Shown: positions 44,824-54,375 of the stretch, one piece after another
How the letters are laid out: every line of letters starts with the position of its first letter
How positions within the stretch are numbered: position 1 is the first letter of the stretch
Source: Thermincola ferriacetica
Lineage (GTDB): Bacteria; Bacillota; Thermincolia; Thermincolales; Thermincolaceae
DNA: 64,000 bases
Assembly: GCF_001263415.1 (NCBI RefSeq)
Contig: NZ_LGTE01000005.1
Coordinates: 62,001 to 126,000, forward strand
Direction: 5' to 3'
Made by a program: the position numbers and the translations under genes
The notes under the pieces: generated by a model
Told to the model about the DNA's origin: nothing
Database searches by the model: none
What the model saw: only the letters and a program-made list of their open reading frames with translations

Positions 44824-46083
44824 TTAGTCTATCTTTTTTAAATAATTTATTAATTCGTCAAGGGCTATTTCTTCCTGCTGCCCGTCGGCCATGTTTCTGA
44901 CAGCGGCAATTCCCCGGTTCAGTTCGTTTTCCCCGAGGATAACCACATATTTAGCCTTGAGTCGGTTGGCAAATTTCATTTGTGCCTTGAGACTGCGGTT
45001 CAGGTTATCTATTTCAGCAGCAAGGCCGCTCCTGCGCAGGATATCCAGTATCCGGAAAGACTTCAGTTTAGCCTCCTCGCCCAGAGGAGCCAGGTAAATG
45101 TCACACCTGTTTTCCACAGGAATTTCGATACCCTGCCTTTCCATGGTGGCCAGGATTCTTTCCAACCCGAGAGCAAATCCTATACCGGGCGTGGGCGGCC
45201 CACCCACCTGCTCTATCAGGCCGTTGTAACGACCGCCACCGCCAATGGAACTTTGGGCCCCAATATCAGCGGCCATAATTTCAAAGGCCGTTTTTGTGTA
45301 GTAGTCCAATCCCCGAACCAGGCGGTCATCAATTATGTATTCGATACCGATGGCATCTAGGTAATTTTTTACTTTTTCAAAATGCTCCCGACAATCGTCG
45401 CAAAGACAGCTCAGAGTAGTTGGCGCCCCTTCGCTTACCAACCGGCAGGCTTCTTCCTTGCAGTCAAGAATACGCATGGGATTGCGGTCGTACCTGGACC
45501 GGCATAAAGCACAAAGCCTGTCCAATTTCCCAGCCAAAAATTTCTGCAGTTCCTCTCTATGCTTCGGTCGGCAAACAGGACAGCCCACACTGTTGATATG
45601 CAGCTCCAGGTCCCGCAAACCTAACCGGTTGTAAAAATCCATGGCCATACTGATTACCTCGGCATCAACCACCGGGTCATCGCTGCCGAAAACCTCCACT
45701 CCAAACTGGTGAAACTGCCTGTATCGCCCGGCCTGCACATTGGCATACCGGAACATAGGTCCCTCATAATAGACCTTTATGGGCAGCGGCTGGGCATAAA
45801 GCTTGTGTTCCACAAAAGCGCGTACAGCCGACGCCGTCATTTCCGGACGCAGGGTCAGGCTGCGTTTTCCCTTGTCCTGAAAGGTGTACATTTCCTTTTC
45901 CACTACGTCAGTGGTATCGCCAACCCCGCGTAAGAACAATTCCGTATGTTCAAATATTGGCGTTCTGATTTCTGCATATCCATACTCACGGCAGATTTCC
46001 TTGATAATTTTCTCTAGGAAATGCCATTTTTCCACCTGCCCGGGCAGAATATCATTTGTCCCTTTAGGACCCGTTGTTAACAT
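44824..46083 (-). CDS. hisS: Histidyl-tRNA synthetase
   Basis: 419 aa class II synthetase. [17 protein letters not shown] at the start, motif 2 [23 protein letters not shown], the His-binding [29 protein letters not shown], and the C-terminal anticodon domain ([13 protein letters not shown]). GAGGTG before the ATG. Preceded by a His-specific T-box leader. Confidence 0.97.
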   Translation of the reverse strand: MLTTGPKGTNDILPGQVEKWHFLEKIIKEICREYGYAEIRTPIFEHTELFLRGVGDTTDVVEKEMYTFQDKGKRSLTLRPEMTASAVRAFVEHKLYAQPLPIKVYYEGPMFRYANVQAGRYRQFHQFGVEVFGSDDPVVDAEVISMAMDFYNRLGLRDLELHINSVGCPVCRPKHREELQKFLAGKLDRLCALCRSRYDRNPMRILDCKEEACRLVSEGAPTTLSCLCDDCREHFEKVKNYLDAIGIEYIIDDRLVRGLDYYTKTAFEIMAADIGAQSSIGGGGRYNGLIEQVGGPPTPGIGFALGLERILATMERQGIEIPVENRCDIYLAPLGEEAKLKSFRILDILRRSGLAAEIDNLNRSLKAQMKFANRLKAKYVVILGENELNRGIAAVRNMADGQQEEIALDELINYLKKID

Positions 46084-46129
46084 TTATGACACCTCGCTTA
46101 CCGAATAATGTGCCGATAACAAAAATTAA

Positions 46130-46415
46130 ACTCCCGTCTCTGACAATAACTATTTATTGACAGGGACGAGAGTTAAAAACCCCGCGGTACCACCCTGGTT
46201 GGACAATTTGCATTAATTGTCCCCCTCAGACTTTTTAACGGTAGTCAACCGGAAAAACCTACTAAAATAATGTTCAGTATTCGACTTCCGGGTGTTTTTT
46301 CGCTGACATTTTTTAAAGATACTTTCAGTCACGGTATCTTCTCCCTGAAAAAAAGAGGTCAGTTACTCTCCCGTTCATCGTCTTTGCTCTTTATTAATTT
46401 ACAGATTCAATTTCA
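46130..46415 (-). promoter_or_regulatory. T-box leader of hisS-aspS (histidine specifier)
   Basis: Minus strand: T-box AGGGTGGTACCGCG at 46183-46196 and a terminator (AACTCTCGTCCCTGTC paired with GTCAGAGACGGGAGTT, then TAATTTTTG). Stem I contains GGGAGAGTAACTG and ends with the triplet CAC (46292-46294) in the specifier position, a His codon that agrees with hisS. Confidence 0.93.
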
Positions 46416-46422
46416 ATTATAA

Positions 46423-46451
46423 ATTTTATCCAAATATACAGCGCTTGTCAA
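46423..46451 (-). promoter_or_regulatory. Promoter of the hisS T-box transcript
   Basis: -35 TTGACA (46446-46451), 17-bp spacer, -10 TAAAAT (46423-46428). Confidence 0.8.
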
Positions 46452-46481
46452 CCTGACCCACGTATGTATTTCCTTGGCCGC

Positions 46482-46853
46482 TTAGAGGCTCCAACGCCAC
46501 TTTATCCGGTCGCCCTTTAAAACACCCTTATTTACCGGGAGCCAGGCAAAGTGGGACGGAATTTTATGAGTCGGGTTTTTTAATACGATATGAATTGCTC
46601 CTACACAGGCGCCAAAATAGTCGTAGCGCAACATTATAATGTCTTCATCAGGTACCGGTAAACTCTCCCTGAACTTTTTTAAAATCTCTTCTCGGGTGGC
46701 AGCTCCTATTTCCGGCCGCCTGGGGTTCCAAACAGATTTATAAACGTACCTCTTTTCGTCATCGGTCAAACGCATCCATTCCTCAAAAGTCAAGTCTTTT
46801 GCCAGCTTCGCCCGGTCCAACTGTGTACTTCCCTCAAGCATAGTCAGACTCAT
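46482..46853 (-). CDS. Hypothetical protein
   Basis: About 123 aa; not recognised. Soluble, no signal peptide. N-terminal part is helical and charged (LTFEEWMRLTDDEKRYVYKS), the C-terminal part looks beta-rich (DIIMLRYDYFGACVGAIHIV ... LPVNKGVLKGDRIKW). The ATG at 46853 has AAAGGAGTG upstream; the frame is open to 46904. Isolated between hemZ and the hisS promoter on the same strand. Confidence 0.7.
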   Translation of the reverse strand: MSLTMLEGSTQLDRAKLAKDLTFEEWMRLTDDEKRYVYKSVWNPRRPEIGAATREEILKKFRESLPVPDEDIIMLRYDYFGACVGAIHIVLKNPTHKIPSHFAWLPVNKGVLKGDRIKWRWSL

Positions 46854-47067
46854 AAAATCACACTCCTTTGTGTGGATTTGCCCGCCATTTGTTCTCATTT
46901 TCACAAACTATGTAAAAATTTAACCTGAATATCCCGTAATATCTTATTCAAGTACCTTCCAATTAAATGCAAAATGAACAAAAAATATATTACAGCCACT
47001 TAGTTTGAAAATGACTTGTCATATTTATACAAATTTTCTTCTTCATAGAGCTTTCTACAAATGGCCA

Positions 47068-48570
47068 TCATTTTCCTTCCCTTGCCTGGTATTTATTTTT
47101 TACCTGTTCAAGCCTGGATATCTTTTTTTCGAGCAGTTCATCCACGCGATTTATATAAGCTTCCGGGTCTTTCGGGTTATAAAGATTTGTCAATGTCCAG
47201 TCGGCAGGGTTGACAAATTTGGAACCGGCTCCTGCTCCCAAACCGATAACGGTCTGTCTTTCCTCGATAACCTGGATATTATAAATACAGTCATAACCCT
47301 CCACAGCATATCCCCTGTTTTCCGTTGGACCGACCATATATTTCTGCCTGTAAAGGTAGTAAGGGTGCATACCCCATTTCTCCGTATATTCCTCTGTAAT
47401 TGCCAGCATTTTGGTTATTTCCGTTTCTTCAGGCAATTCGTACCGTTCCCTGTTCTCCCGAATCTGGGACGCCCTTTTCACAGCCAGGGTATGTACCGTA
47501 AGATTTTCCGGCGCCAGGGGTTCAATTTTCAGTAAAGTATTTTCCACATCAGGCGCTGTTTCGCCGGGTAAACCAATGATGATATCCATATTAATATTAT
47601 TAAACCCTGCTTGCCTGGCCATTTTAAAGGCAGATTCAATATCTTCGGGCGTATGCAGCCGGCCGATGTTATTTAACGTCCTGATGTTCATGGACTGGGG
47701 GTTAATACTTAACCTGGTAACCCCCAATTTCCTGCTTACAGCCAGTTTTTCTCTGGTCAGCGTATCAGGACGTCCGGCTTCAAGGGTTATTTCCCGCACC
47801 GTAGTAAACGGAATTGCTTTATCCAAGGATTCCAGCAGTTCTGACAGTATTTTCTCCTCCAGGGCAGTAGGCGTTCCGCCTCCTAAATAAATGGTCTGCA
47901 CCTGCCAGCCTTCCGCCCGCAGAAAGCCGGCAATCCCAGCAATCTCCTTTTTCAAAGCAACCACAAAAGGAGCAATCATACCGGCGTATTTACTTACCGG
48001 GTACGCCGGGAAGGAACAGTAGGCACACCTGGTGGGGCAAAAAGGAATCCCCACATAAAGACTGACGGTTTGTTCCGCCTCTTCAGGCCCTAAAATGTAT
48101 TTGCGGTTGTTTAACGCCACTTTTAAAAGACCCTCAGCTTTGACTTCGTCCATATCATAACTTTTCAACAGATGTTCTCGTATTGTCTCTTTGTCCCATC
48201 CCATATCCAGCAGGCGGTGAACTATTTTCGTGGGACGAATGCCTGTAAGGATTCCATAAGGTAGGGGTTTCAACCCGCATACCTTCAGCACAGACCTGTA
48301 TACGGCCTGTTTAACCATGCGTTTGAGCTGGTTATGAGCTTCCCCGGCAATCAAAACGTCTTCTTTAATACATTCCATGTCCCGGCTCCCGCCTTTTACT
48401 GCCGTTGCCCCGGCGAAAAGTTTCCGCCCGGATGTTGCGGTAATACTTATATCCAGGTCAGCCTGGCTTAAAAAACCAGGCGCCACAAATTCAGCGGGCC
48501 CCAGCAGCGCCCGTAATATATCATGGCAGACCCGGTCGAAACCTTTTTCCGCATTAATTCTGACTTTCAT
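47068..48570 (-). CDS. hemZ: Oxygen-independent coproporphyrinogen III oxidase-like HemZ
   Basis: 500 aa radical SAM enzyme. An N-terminal ~165-residue extension precedes the cluster motif CPTRCAYCSF (~176) and the HemN-type barrel (TIYLGGGTPTALEE, TRLSINPQSMNIRTL, MDIIIGLPGE). The C-terminus MHPYYLYRQKYMVGPTENRG is characteristic of HemZ. It is annotated for heme synthesis (coproporphyrinogen decarboxylation), though HemZ activity is less certain than HemN. It overlaps the upstream acetyltransferase gene by 17 bp. Confidence 0.9.
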   Translation of the reverse strand: MKVRINAEKGFDRVCHDILRALLGPAEFVAPGFLSQADLDISITATSGRKLFAGATAVKGGSRDMECIKEDVLIAGEAHNQLKRMVKQAVYRSVLKVCGLKPLPYGILTGIRPTKIVHRLLDMGWDKETIREHLLKSYDMDEVKAEGLLKVALNNRKYILGPEEAEQTVSLYVGIPFCPTRCAYCSFPAYPVSKYAGMIAPFVVALKKEIAGIAGFLRAEGWQVQTIYLGGGTPTALEEKILSELLESLDKAIPFTTVREITLEAGRPDTLTREKLAVSRKLGVTRLSINPQSMNIRTLNNIGRLHTPEDIESAFKMARQAGFNNINMDIIIGLPGETAPDVENTLLKIEPLAPENLTVHTLAVKRASQIRENRERYELPEETEITKMLAITEEYTEKWGMHPYYLYRQKYMVGPTENRGYAVEGYDCIYNIQVIEERQTVIGLGAGAGSKFVNPADWTLTNLYNPKDPEAYINRVDELLEKKISRLEQVKNKYQAREGK

Positions 48571-49156
48571 GCTTTTTCCCTTCCCCCGGTCCGACCGGGA
48601 TACCCACTATCGCCGCCAATTCTTTTCGCCGCTGCAGAAAATCTTTTTTCAGCAAGCCCATTAGGATGATATCAATATATGTACCGTTTTTGTAAAGTCC
48701 TTCCCGCTGGACTCCTTCCTGGACAAAACCAAGTTTTTCATAGAAGCGGCGGGCCCGTTCGTTATATCGAAATACTTCAACTCCTACCCGGTTAAAGCCC
48801 AGCTTGTTAAATAAATAATTGATAACAGTAAGAAGAGCGTCGGTACCATATCCCTGGCCCCAATATTTTTTTTCTCCGATAAGCATACCCAATTCTACTT
48901 TCCTGTTAAATTTATCGATTTCCGTTACAGACATAAAACCGATGGGAACACCCTTTTCATTCTCAATTATCAACCGCAGGACGCTGTATTCTTCCAACTG
49001 GCGTTCAAATCGCTTCTCTTCCAGCTCCAGTGTAGTTATGACTGGATTGCCACACACCATTTCCCCAATTACCGGGTCGTTTTTCCATTTCACCAAAAGT
49101 GGTAAATCTGGCCTGGCTATTGTACGTATCGACGTCTTCTTCCCTTCCAGGTGCAT
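48554..49156 (-). CDS. GNAT family N-acetyltransferase
   Basis: 200 aa RimJ/SpeG-like GNAT fold: SIRTIARPDLPLLVKWKNDP, acetyl-CoA loop GEKKYWGQGYGTDALLTVIN, and the FNRVGVEVFRYNERARRFYE block. Substrate unknown; protein N-termini or polyamines are typical for the group. ATG at 49156 with GGAGAGG 6 nt upstream. Divergent from spoVB, with about 56 bp between starts, and overlapping hemZ at its 3' end. Confidence 0.85.
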   Translation of the reverse strand: MHLEGKKTSIRTIARPDLPLLVKWKNDPVIGEMVCGNPVITTLELEEKRFERQLEEYSVLRLIIENEKGVPIGFMSVTEIDKFNRKVELGMLIGEKKYWGQGYGTDALLTVINYLFNKLGFNRVGVEVFRYNERARRFYEKLGFVQEGVQREGLYKNGTYIDIILMGLLKKDFLQRRKELAAIVGIPVGPGEGKKHESQN

Positions 49157-49212
49157 GTGCTGCCTCTCCTTTTCTTGGGAATGTAATCGAAGTTTTCTCA
49201 TAATTATAGTAT

Positions 49213-50772
49213 ATGAGGTCCAGGTCTTTTTTTATCGGAACTTTAATATTAGCTTTAGCTGCGGGCATCAACCGCCTAATGGGGTTCGTGTTTCAGGCGG
49301 CAGTTTACCGCTTGATAGGGCCGGAGGGAATAGGCCTTTTCAACTTGGTTTATCCTGTTTATATTCTTATTTTAATCATTACAACGGCCGGAATCCCCCT
49401 GGCCGTTTCCAAAATGGTAGCTCAGCATCTCGCCCAAAACAATTTCCGGGCCATCAAAAAAATATTTCGTGTTGCCTTGTTCCTGGTTTTCTTCAGCAGC
49501 ATCTTTTTTACAACCGTTACCCTGGTCCTTTTCCCTTACCTGGTAAAATACATCTTTTACGACCCCCGTGTATCCCTTTGTTTTGCCGCCACTATTCCAG
49601 GGATATTCATTGTATCCCTGAGTTCTGTGTTCAGAGGTTACTTCCAGGGCTTACATGATATGGCTCCCACAGCCACAGCCCAGGTCATTGAGCAAGTAAT
49701 CCGCATCACAAGCGGGCTGCTTCTTGCCTATTACTTGCTGCCCCGGGGAATAACACTGGCCGCAACCGGCATCGCAGCAAGCGGAATTATCGGTGAGTTT
49801 TTTGGTTTCGGCGCCTTAATAGTCATGTACCTGAAACGCCATAGGGGAGGTTTGTCCGGGAGCGGCGCCTATCTGCGCACAAAATATATTCTGCACGAAT
49901 TTTTTAATTTGTGCGCACCCATTACCGCAGGCAGGTTTATCTCCACATTACTTGTTTCCGTCGATGCTTTTGTAATTCCCAGGCGGCTGGCTGCAGCAGG
50001 TTTTACAAGCGTTGAGGCCACCAAGACCTTTGGTCAGTTTACCGGTGTGGCTTTAACATTGATCTCTATTCCCACGCTTTTAACAATCTCCCTGGCTACA
50101 TCTCTGGTTCCGGCAATTGCCGATGCCGAGGCCAAGAATAACCTCACTTTACTGCGCAGCCGGTCAGATGATGCCATCAGGGTAACATTTTTGGCCGCCC
50201 TGCCTTTCTGTCTGTATTTTTACCTGTTTGCCCAAGAATTAACTCAATACATTTTTAATGCCCCGGAAGTCGCCGGACTGGTTCGGATTCTGTGCTTAGG
50301 AGCACCTTTTCTGTATATTATACAGACAACAACAGGTATCCTGCAGGGATTGGGTAAACCCCTGGTCCCCGTAAAAAACATGATCATCAGTTCCGTCCTC
50401 AAACTGGCAGGCATCTGGCTTTTGACGGCCAATCCTAACTTATCAATCAGAGGTACCGCTTATTCTTTTGTCTTGTTTTTCGTCTCTGCTGCATCCTTAA
50501 ACATCATGTCCCTGGCACGCCTGTCCAGGTTTCAGTTACCCAGAGGCGTTACCCTGTCCAAAAGCGGTTTAGCGATATTGTGCCTTTGTTTAGTGTCGGC
50601 CATATTAAGACAACTATGCTTAACCTGGGACCTTTGGCAACCCGTCTCCCTGGTTATCGTCGCTATCCTAGGTTTTCTGATTTACTTTTTCATCTTGCTG
50701 CTAACGGGTTTAATAACCAGACAGGACATCAGGAGGTTCTCTTTCCTGCGCAAATATCTACCCTTCCAGTGA
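49213..50772 (+). CDS. spoVB: Stage V sporulation protein B / MurJ-type lipid flippase
   Basis: 519 aa with about 14 membrane helices, MOP superfamily. The N-terminal AAGINRLMGFVFQAAVYRLI and GPEGIGLFNLVYPVYIL are SpoVB-like. SpoVB homologues move lipid-linked sugar precursors for spore cortex or wall; related MurJ flips lipid II. No clear Shine-Dalgarno precedes the ATG at 49213, so the start could be leaderless or slightly different. Overlaps the convergent surE by 15 bp. Confidence 0.88.
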   Translation: MRSRSFFIGTLILALAAGINRLMGFVFQAAVYRLIGPEGIGLFNLVYPVYILILIITTAGIPLAVSKMVAQHLAQNNFRAIKKIFRVALFLVFFSSIFFTTVTLVLFPYLVKYIFYDPRVSLCFAATIPGIFIVSLSSVFRGYFQGLHDMAPTATAQVIEQVIRITSGLLLAYYLLPRGITLAATGIAASGIIGEFFGFGALIVMYLKRHRGGLSGSGAYLRTKYILHEFFNLCAPITAGRFISTLLVSVDAFVIPRRLAAAGFTSVEATKTFGQFTGVALTLISIPTLLTISLATSLVPAIADAEAKNNLTLLRSRSDDAIRVTFLAALPFCLYFYLFAQELTQYIFNAPEVAGLVRILCLGAPFLYIIQTTTGILQGLGKPLVPVKNMIISSVLKLAGIWLLTANPNLSIRGTAYSFVLFFVSAASLNIMSLARLSRFQLPRGVTLSKSGLAILCLCLVSAILRQLCLTWDLWQPVSLVIVAILGFLIYFFILLLTGLITRQDIRRFSFLRKYLPFQ

Positions 50773-51525
50773 AAGATTCCATTCCTGCAACTTCTTTATG
50801 AGCTGATAATTGGTAATGTCAAATACAATCGGTGTAACGGAAATTTCGTTACGTTTAACAGCGTTAATATCCGTATCCGGATCTCCGGCCAGGTCCACTG
50901 CCTCACCGGCCATCCAGTAATAATCCCGTCCCCTGGGGTCTTTTCTCTTTTCAAAAGTATTTTTGTATATCCTTTTTCCCAACTTGGTGACGGTAATGCC
51001 TTTAATTTCCTTTTCTGGCACAGCGGGAACATTAATATTTAGCAGGGTTTCATCAGGCAGACCCTTCTCGACAACCGCTTTCACAACTTGTATAGCTGCT
51101 CTGGCCGCCAGTGTATAATCTTCCTTCTCGTAGCTGGCCAAAGAAACAGCAATGGAAGGTATACCGTGGATTACTCCTTCCAAAGCAGCCGAAACAGTAC
51201 CCGAATAAAGAACATCGGTTCCCAGATTTGGTCCAAAATTGATACCGGAAACCACGATATCCGGCCTTTTCGTAAGCAATCCTTCCAGGGCCAGCTTTAC
51301 ACAGTCAGAGGGGGTCCCGTTAACTGCATATCCTTTGGTGGAACTGTTGGAATACCTTATTTCGTCAACTCTTAACGGTTTATGCACGGTAATGCCATGC
51401 CCTGATGCACTTTTGGGCCGGTCGGGGGCAACAATAACCACTTCCCCAACAGTTTCCATGGCTTCTCTCAAGGCCTGAATCCCTGCCGCATTAATGCCGT
51501 CATCATTACTCAATAAAATCTTCAT
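50758..51525 (-). CDS. surE: 5'/3'-nucleotidase SurE
   Basis: 255 aa. N-terminal MKILLSNDDGINAAGIQAL with the metal-binding Asp pair, the SASGHGITVHKPL block, NGTPSDCVKLAL and the VVSGINFGPNLGTDVLYSGT region are all SurE hallmarks. Dephosphorylates nucleoside monophosphates. GAGGTGG before the ATG. Normal length. Confidence 0.95.
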   Translation of the reverse strand: MKILLSNDDGINAAGIQALREAMETVGEVVIVAPDRPKSASGHGITVHKPLRVDEIRYSNSSTKGYAVNGTPSDCVKLALEGLLTKRPDIVVSGINFGPNLGTDVLYSGTVSAALEGVIHGIPSIAVSLASYEKEDYTLAARAAIQVVKAVVEKGLPDETLLNINVPAVPEKEIKGITVTKLGKRIYKNTFEKRKDPRGRDYYWMAGEAVDLAGDPDTDINAVKRNEISVTPIVFDITNYQLIKKLQEWNLSLEG

Positions 51526-51542
51526 TTGACCACCTCTACGCT

Positions 51543-51569
51543 AAATGCTTGGGGAAACCCCAAGCATTT
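51543..51569 (-). terminator. Hairpin between surE and the YpmA-like gene
   Basis: Perfect 12-bp stem AAATGCTTGGGG/CCCCAAGCATTT with a 3-nt loop. It terminates the YpmA-like gene on the minus strand, although the better T-tract is on the plus side. Confidence 0.6.
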
Positions 51570-51573
51570 TCTT

Positions 51574-51795
51574 TTAAACTTCATATATAGATATTGTCAT
51601 AGTTTTCTTTTCTGTATTCTTGGTCAGACCAAACATTACCTTTTTATGTTTCAAGGTTTTGTTTAAAAAATCAATTACCTTGTACATCTGGTCATATTCA
51701 TCAAAACTTTTAGCCGCAATTAATTCCAATTTATCCTTATCTTTTTTCTCAGTATTTGGATTGGCCTTTTCAAGGTTTTCGTTGTTCGTATCCAT
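51574..51795 (-). CDS. YpmA/DUF4264 family small protein
   Basis: 73 aa. A charged, low-complexity N-terminus (NENLEKANPNTEKKDKDK) precedes the conserved block ELIAAKSFDEYDQMYKVIDF and KKVMFGLTKN, as in Bacillus YpmA. Unknown role; cytosolic. It is longer than YpmA (56 aa, from memory) by its acidic N-terminal stretch. Confidence 0.78.
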   Translation of the reverse strand: MDTNNENLEKANPNTEKKDKDKLELIAAKSFDEYDQMYKVIDFLNKTLKHKKVMFGLTKNTEKKTMTISIYEV

Positions 51796-51836
51796 GTCAC
51801 CCTCCGTTTATTTTATTCCTGATATATTTCATTATG

Positions 51837-52403
51837 CTACTTTTGGCTCCTGATTAATGCAAATGCCTCCGCCCTTGTAGCTTCCTGCGTCTTAAACAGA
51901 CCGCGCACAGCGGAGGTCACTGTCATGGAACCAGGTTTTTTGACCCCCCGCATGGTCATACACATATGCTCAGCTTCCACAACTACAAGGACACCTAATG
52001 GATTAAGGCTTTCCATAATGGCTTCGGCTATCCCGCAGGTCAGCCTTTCCTGAAGTTGAGGCCGTTTGGCAATAGTTTCGACAGCCCTGGCTAATTTGGA
52101 CAGGCCGGTAATTTTCCCTCTACGGGGAATGTAAGCTACATGAGCCCGCCCGAAAAAGGGCAGTAGATGGTGCTCGCACATGGAATAGAAGGGGATGTCT
52201 TTTACCAATACCATTTCTTCATGATCCTCGGTAAATAACACCTTCAGGTGATCTTTCGGATCTTCTTCCAGCCCTGAAAATATTTCCTGGTACATCCGGG
52301 CCACCCTTTTGGGGGTATCCACCAGACCCTCGCGGGTAGGATCCTCTCCAATGGCTTCTAAAATCATTTTTACGGCCTGCTCCAGCTTTTGTTGGTCAAA
52401 CAT
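51837..52403 (-). CDS. folE: GTP cyclohydrolase I (FolE)
   Basis: 188 aa. Zinc and active-site segments [20 protein letters not shown] and [17 protein letters not shown] are intact; the start [20 protein letters not shown] is family-typical. It catalyses the first step of folate/queuosine pteridine synthesis. AAGGAGAGG before the ATG. No other folate gene is adjacent. Confidence 0.96.
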   Translation of the reverse strand: MFDQQKLEQAVKMILEAIGEDPTREGLVDTPKRVARMYQEIFSGLEEDPKDHLKVLFTEDHEEMVLVKDIPFYSMCEHHLLPFFGRAHVAYIPRRGKITGLSKLARAVETIAKRPQLQERLTCGIAEAIMESLNPLGVLVVVEAEHMCMTMRGVKKPGSMTVTSAVRGLFKTQEATRAEAFALIRSQK

Positions 52404-52597
52404 ATTATCCTCTCCTTATTTTAACTGTCCTGGTGGGTCCGGTATAACGCACAGGCAACAAATTTGCGAAATATTTTTACTTTTTCTACGAAAGAATAAT
52501 ATTTCCTCCTGTTTCGCACCGAAAAATTATTGAAAGAAGGAAAATGTCATAAAGAATCGAATATTTTAGGTAAGTACTGGTAAAAGGAGGAATTAAA

Positions 52598-53611
52598 GTG
52601 GTCAGCGCATTTTTCGAGCAAGTAAAAACCTGCCCGGTATGCGAAAAAAAGTTTACTGTTACCAGGGTAAGGAGTTCTGCCTGCTATGTCATGAAAAGAG
52701 AATCGGACTTCAATACCATTTACAGGGATGTCAACCCGGTCCACTATACCGTTTGGGTTTGTCCCCATTGCCAGTACGCGGCACCGGATAAAAACTTTTC
52801 CGACGAACTTCGCCCGGCCGAACTGGAAAGGCTAAAAAAGGGGTTGGCGCTCCTGCGCACCAATGAACCTGATTTTAGCGGCGAACGGACTCCGGCAGTT
52901 GCATTAAGGTCATTCGAGCTGGCTATCCGCACCGCTCAGATAAGGCAGGCGGGTCCGGGTTTTAAAGCCAGCCTCTATTTAAGGGCAGCCTGGATCTGCA
53001 GGGAATTGGGCAAAGAAGAACAAGAAAAAGAAATGCTAAAAGAAGCTTTAAATCATTACAAAGAATCTTTTGAAAAAGAAGTGAATCTTGCTTCCAGACT
53101 AAGCGATGTCAGATTAATGTACATTATCGGTGAACTTAACCGCCGCCTGGGCTATCTTGACGAGGCTATTCAATGGTTTAGCCGAGCAGTAATGAACAAG
53201 GATATTAAACACGAACCTGAGCTGGAAAGAATGCTGAGAGACCAGTGGGACCTGGCCCGTGAGGAAAGAAAAAAAGTGGACAGCGTACCGTTAAAGAAAC
53301 AATCTAAAGATAGCCAATTCGGTGATAACCAGGCAGAAAAAACAGAAGAGCCATCCCAACCCCTGACTTCTGCCACCCCTAAGCCCAGGCACCGGAATAA
53401 GGTAAAGATGTTTGCCAGTATTTATACGGACCAGGTAGAGTGGTTAAAGGAAATGTCCAATTTTTGCTATAATAAAACCCAGGTACTGTTGGGAAAAGAA
53501 GCCGTTTTACGTGCCGTCCTTGACGCCATTATAGAAGCAAATATACAAATTGAAGGTTCTGATACCGAAGAAGGCCTGAAGGAACAGATACTGAGTGTAA
53601 TAAAAAAATAG
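52598..53611 (+). CDS. DUF2225 protein with extra C-terminal domain
   Basis: 337 aa. The N-terminal DUF2225 domain has two zinc-binding CxxC pairs (KTCPVCEKKF and VWVCPHCQYA). Residues ~100-210 form TPR-like helices (SLYLRAAWICRELGKEEQEK, GYLDEAIQWFSRAV). After a Lys/Gln/Glu-rich linker, residues ~265-337 form a compact helical domain beginning VKMFASIYTDQVEWLKEMS, reminiscent of ribbon-helix-helix DNA-binding modules. AAAGGAGG before the GTG start. Divergent from folE. Function unknown. Confidence 0.8.
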   Translation: MVSAFFEQVKTCPVCEKKFTVTRVRSSACYVMKRESDFNTIYRDVNPVHYTVWVCPHCQYAAPDKNFSDELRPAELERLKKGLALLRTNEPDFSGERTPAVALRSFELAIRTAQIRQAGPGFKASLYLRAAWICRELGKEEQEKEMLKEALNHYKESFEKEVNLASRLSDVRLMYIIGELNRRLGYLDEAIQWFSRAVMNKDIKHEPELERMLRDQWDLAREERKKVDSVPLKKQSKDSQFGDNQAEKTEEPSQPLTSATPKPRHRNKVKMFASIYTDQVEWLKEMSNFCYNKTQVLLGKEAVLRAVLDAIIEANIQIEGSDTEEGLKEQILSVIKK

Positions 53612-53632
53612 CCGGTTCATCGGCTATTTTTT
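53603..53632. terminator. Bidirectional terminator containing both convergent stop codons
   Basis: AAAAAATAGCCG ... CGGCTATTTTTT, 12-bp stem, 6-nt loop. The DUF2225 stop lies in the left arm and the lipoprotein stop touches the right arm. Confidence 0.9.
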
Positions 53633-54273
53633 TAAGGGGTTTCGGGGTTATAGGGTGGGAGCTTGATTTTCTGCAGTTCTTTATGGTATCCCTGCAGCCT
53701 CAGGAAAGCGTCTTCTGCTTCTCTGCCGTTAAAATCAAGGCCCGGCTTGATTAAAGTGGCGTATTCTGTGACCATCCGGTCCAGGACTCGTACTGTTTCA
53801 TTTAGAGTCTTGATCTGCTGGGGAGTTACCGGTTTTCCTTCATCAATCTGCTTGTTTAATGGTTCCAGCAAATCACTGTATAGGTGAGAAAATACATCCC
53901 TTTTTTTCATCACTATGTTCAACATAGGCTGAGCAATAATGTCTTTTTTCATCGCCGGTGATATGCTTTCCAGCTTCGTCAGCCGGTCATATTCGTATTC
54001 AGTAGGAAAAACCATCGCCTGCAGTGCGCCAATGGTGATGCCCAAATACTGCGGTTTAGACGGATTAATACTGTATTTATAAAGTGAACCCCTGATAATT
54101 GTCAATTGAGTATAATCTTCGGCGATAGCGCCACTGAGTCCTTGAACAGCATCATCTTTTAATGCTTTTTGATAATCCAACTTCTCTCCGTCACCGTTAC
54201 CGGAGCAGCCAAATGAAAAAAAGAGAAATAAAAATATCAAAAATACTTTTAAAAATCTTTTTCCAGTAATCAA
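53632..54273 (-). CDS. Putative lipoprotein, unknown function
   Basis: 213 aa. Signal peptide with lipobox: KRFLKVFLIFLFLFFSFGC, so cleavage before Cys-23 and lipid anchoring are expected. The mature part is helical and charged with no recognised domain (QPMLNIVMKKRDVFSHLYSD). TTG start with GAGGG 6 nt upstream. It faces the DUF2225 gene tail to tail; the diguanylate cyclase gene is divergent. Confidence 0.75.
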   Translation of the reverse strand: MITGKRFLKVFLIFLFLFFSFGCSGNGDGEKLDYQKALKDDAVQGLSGAIAEDYTQLTIIRGSLYKYSINPSKPQYLGITIGALQAMVFPTEYEYDRLTKLESISPAMKKDIIAQPMLNIVMKKRDVFSHLYSDLLEPLNKQIDEGKPVTPQQIKTLNETVRVLDRMVTEYATLIKPGLDFNGREAEDAFLRLQGYHKELQKIKLPPYNPETP

Positions 54274-54375
54274 AAATGACCCTCCCCGGGGATACTAGTT
54301 TTAATATTCTATTTCTGTGTCTTACTGGCAAACTCCTCTTTTTGCAACCATTACTTTTGGAGGCCCTGACTACAT

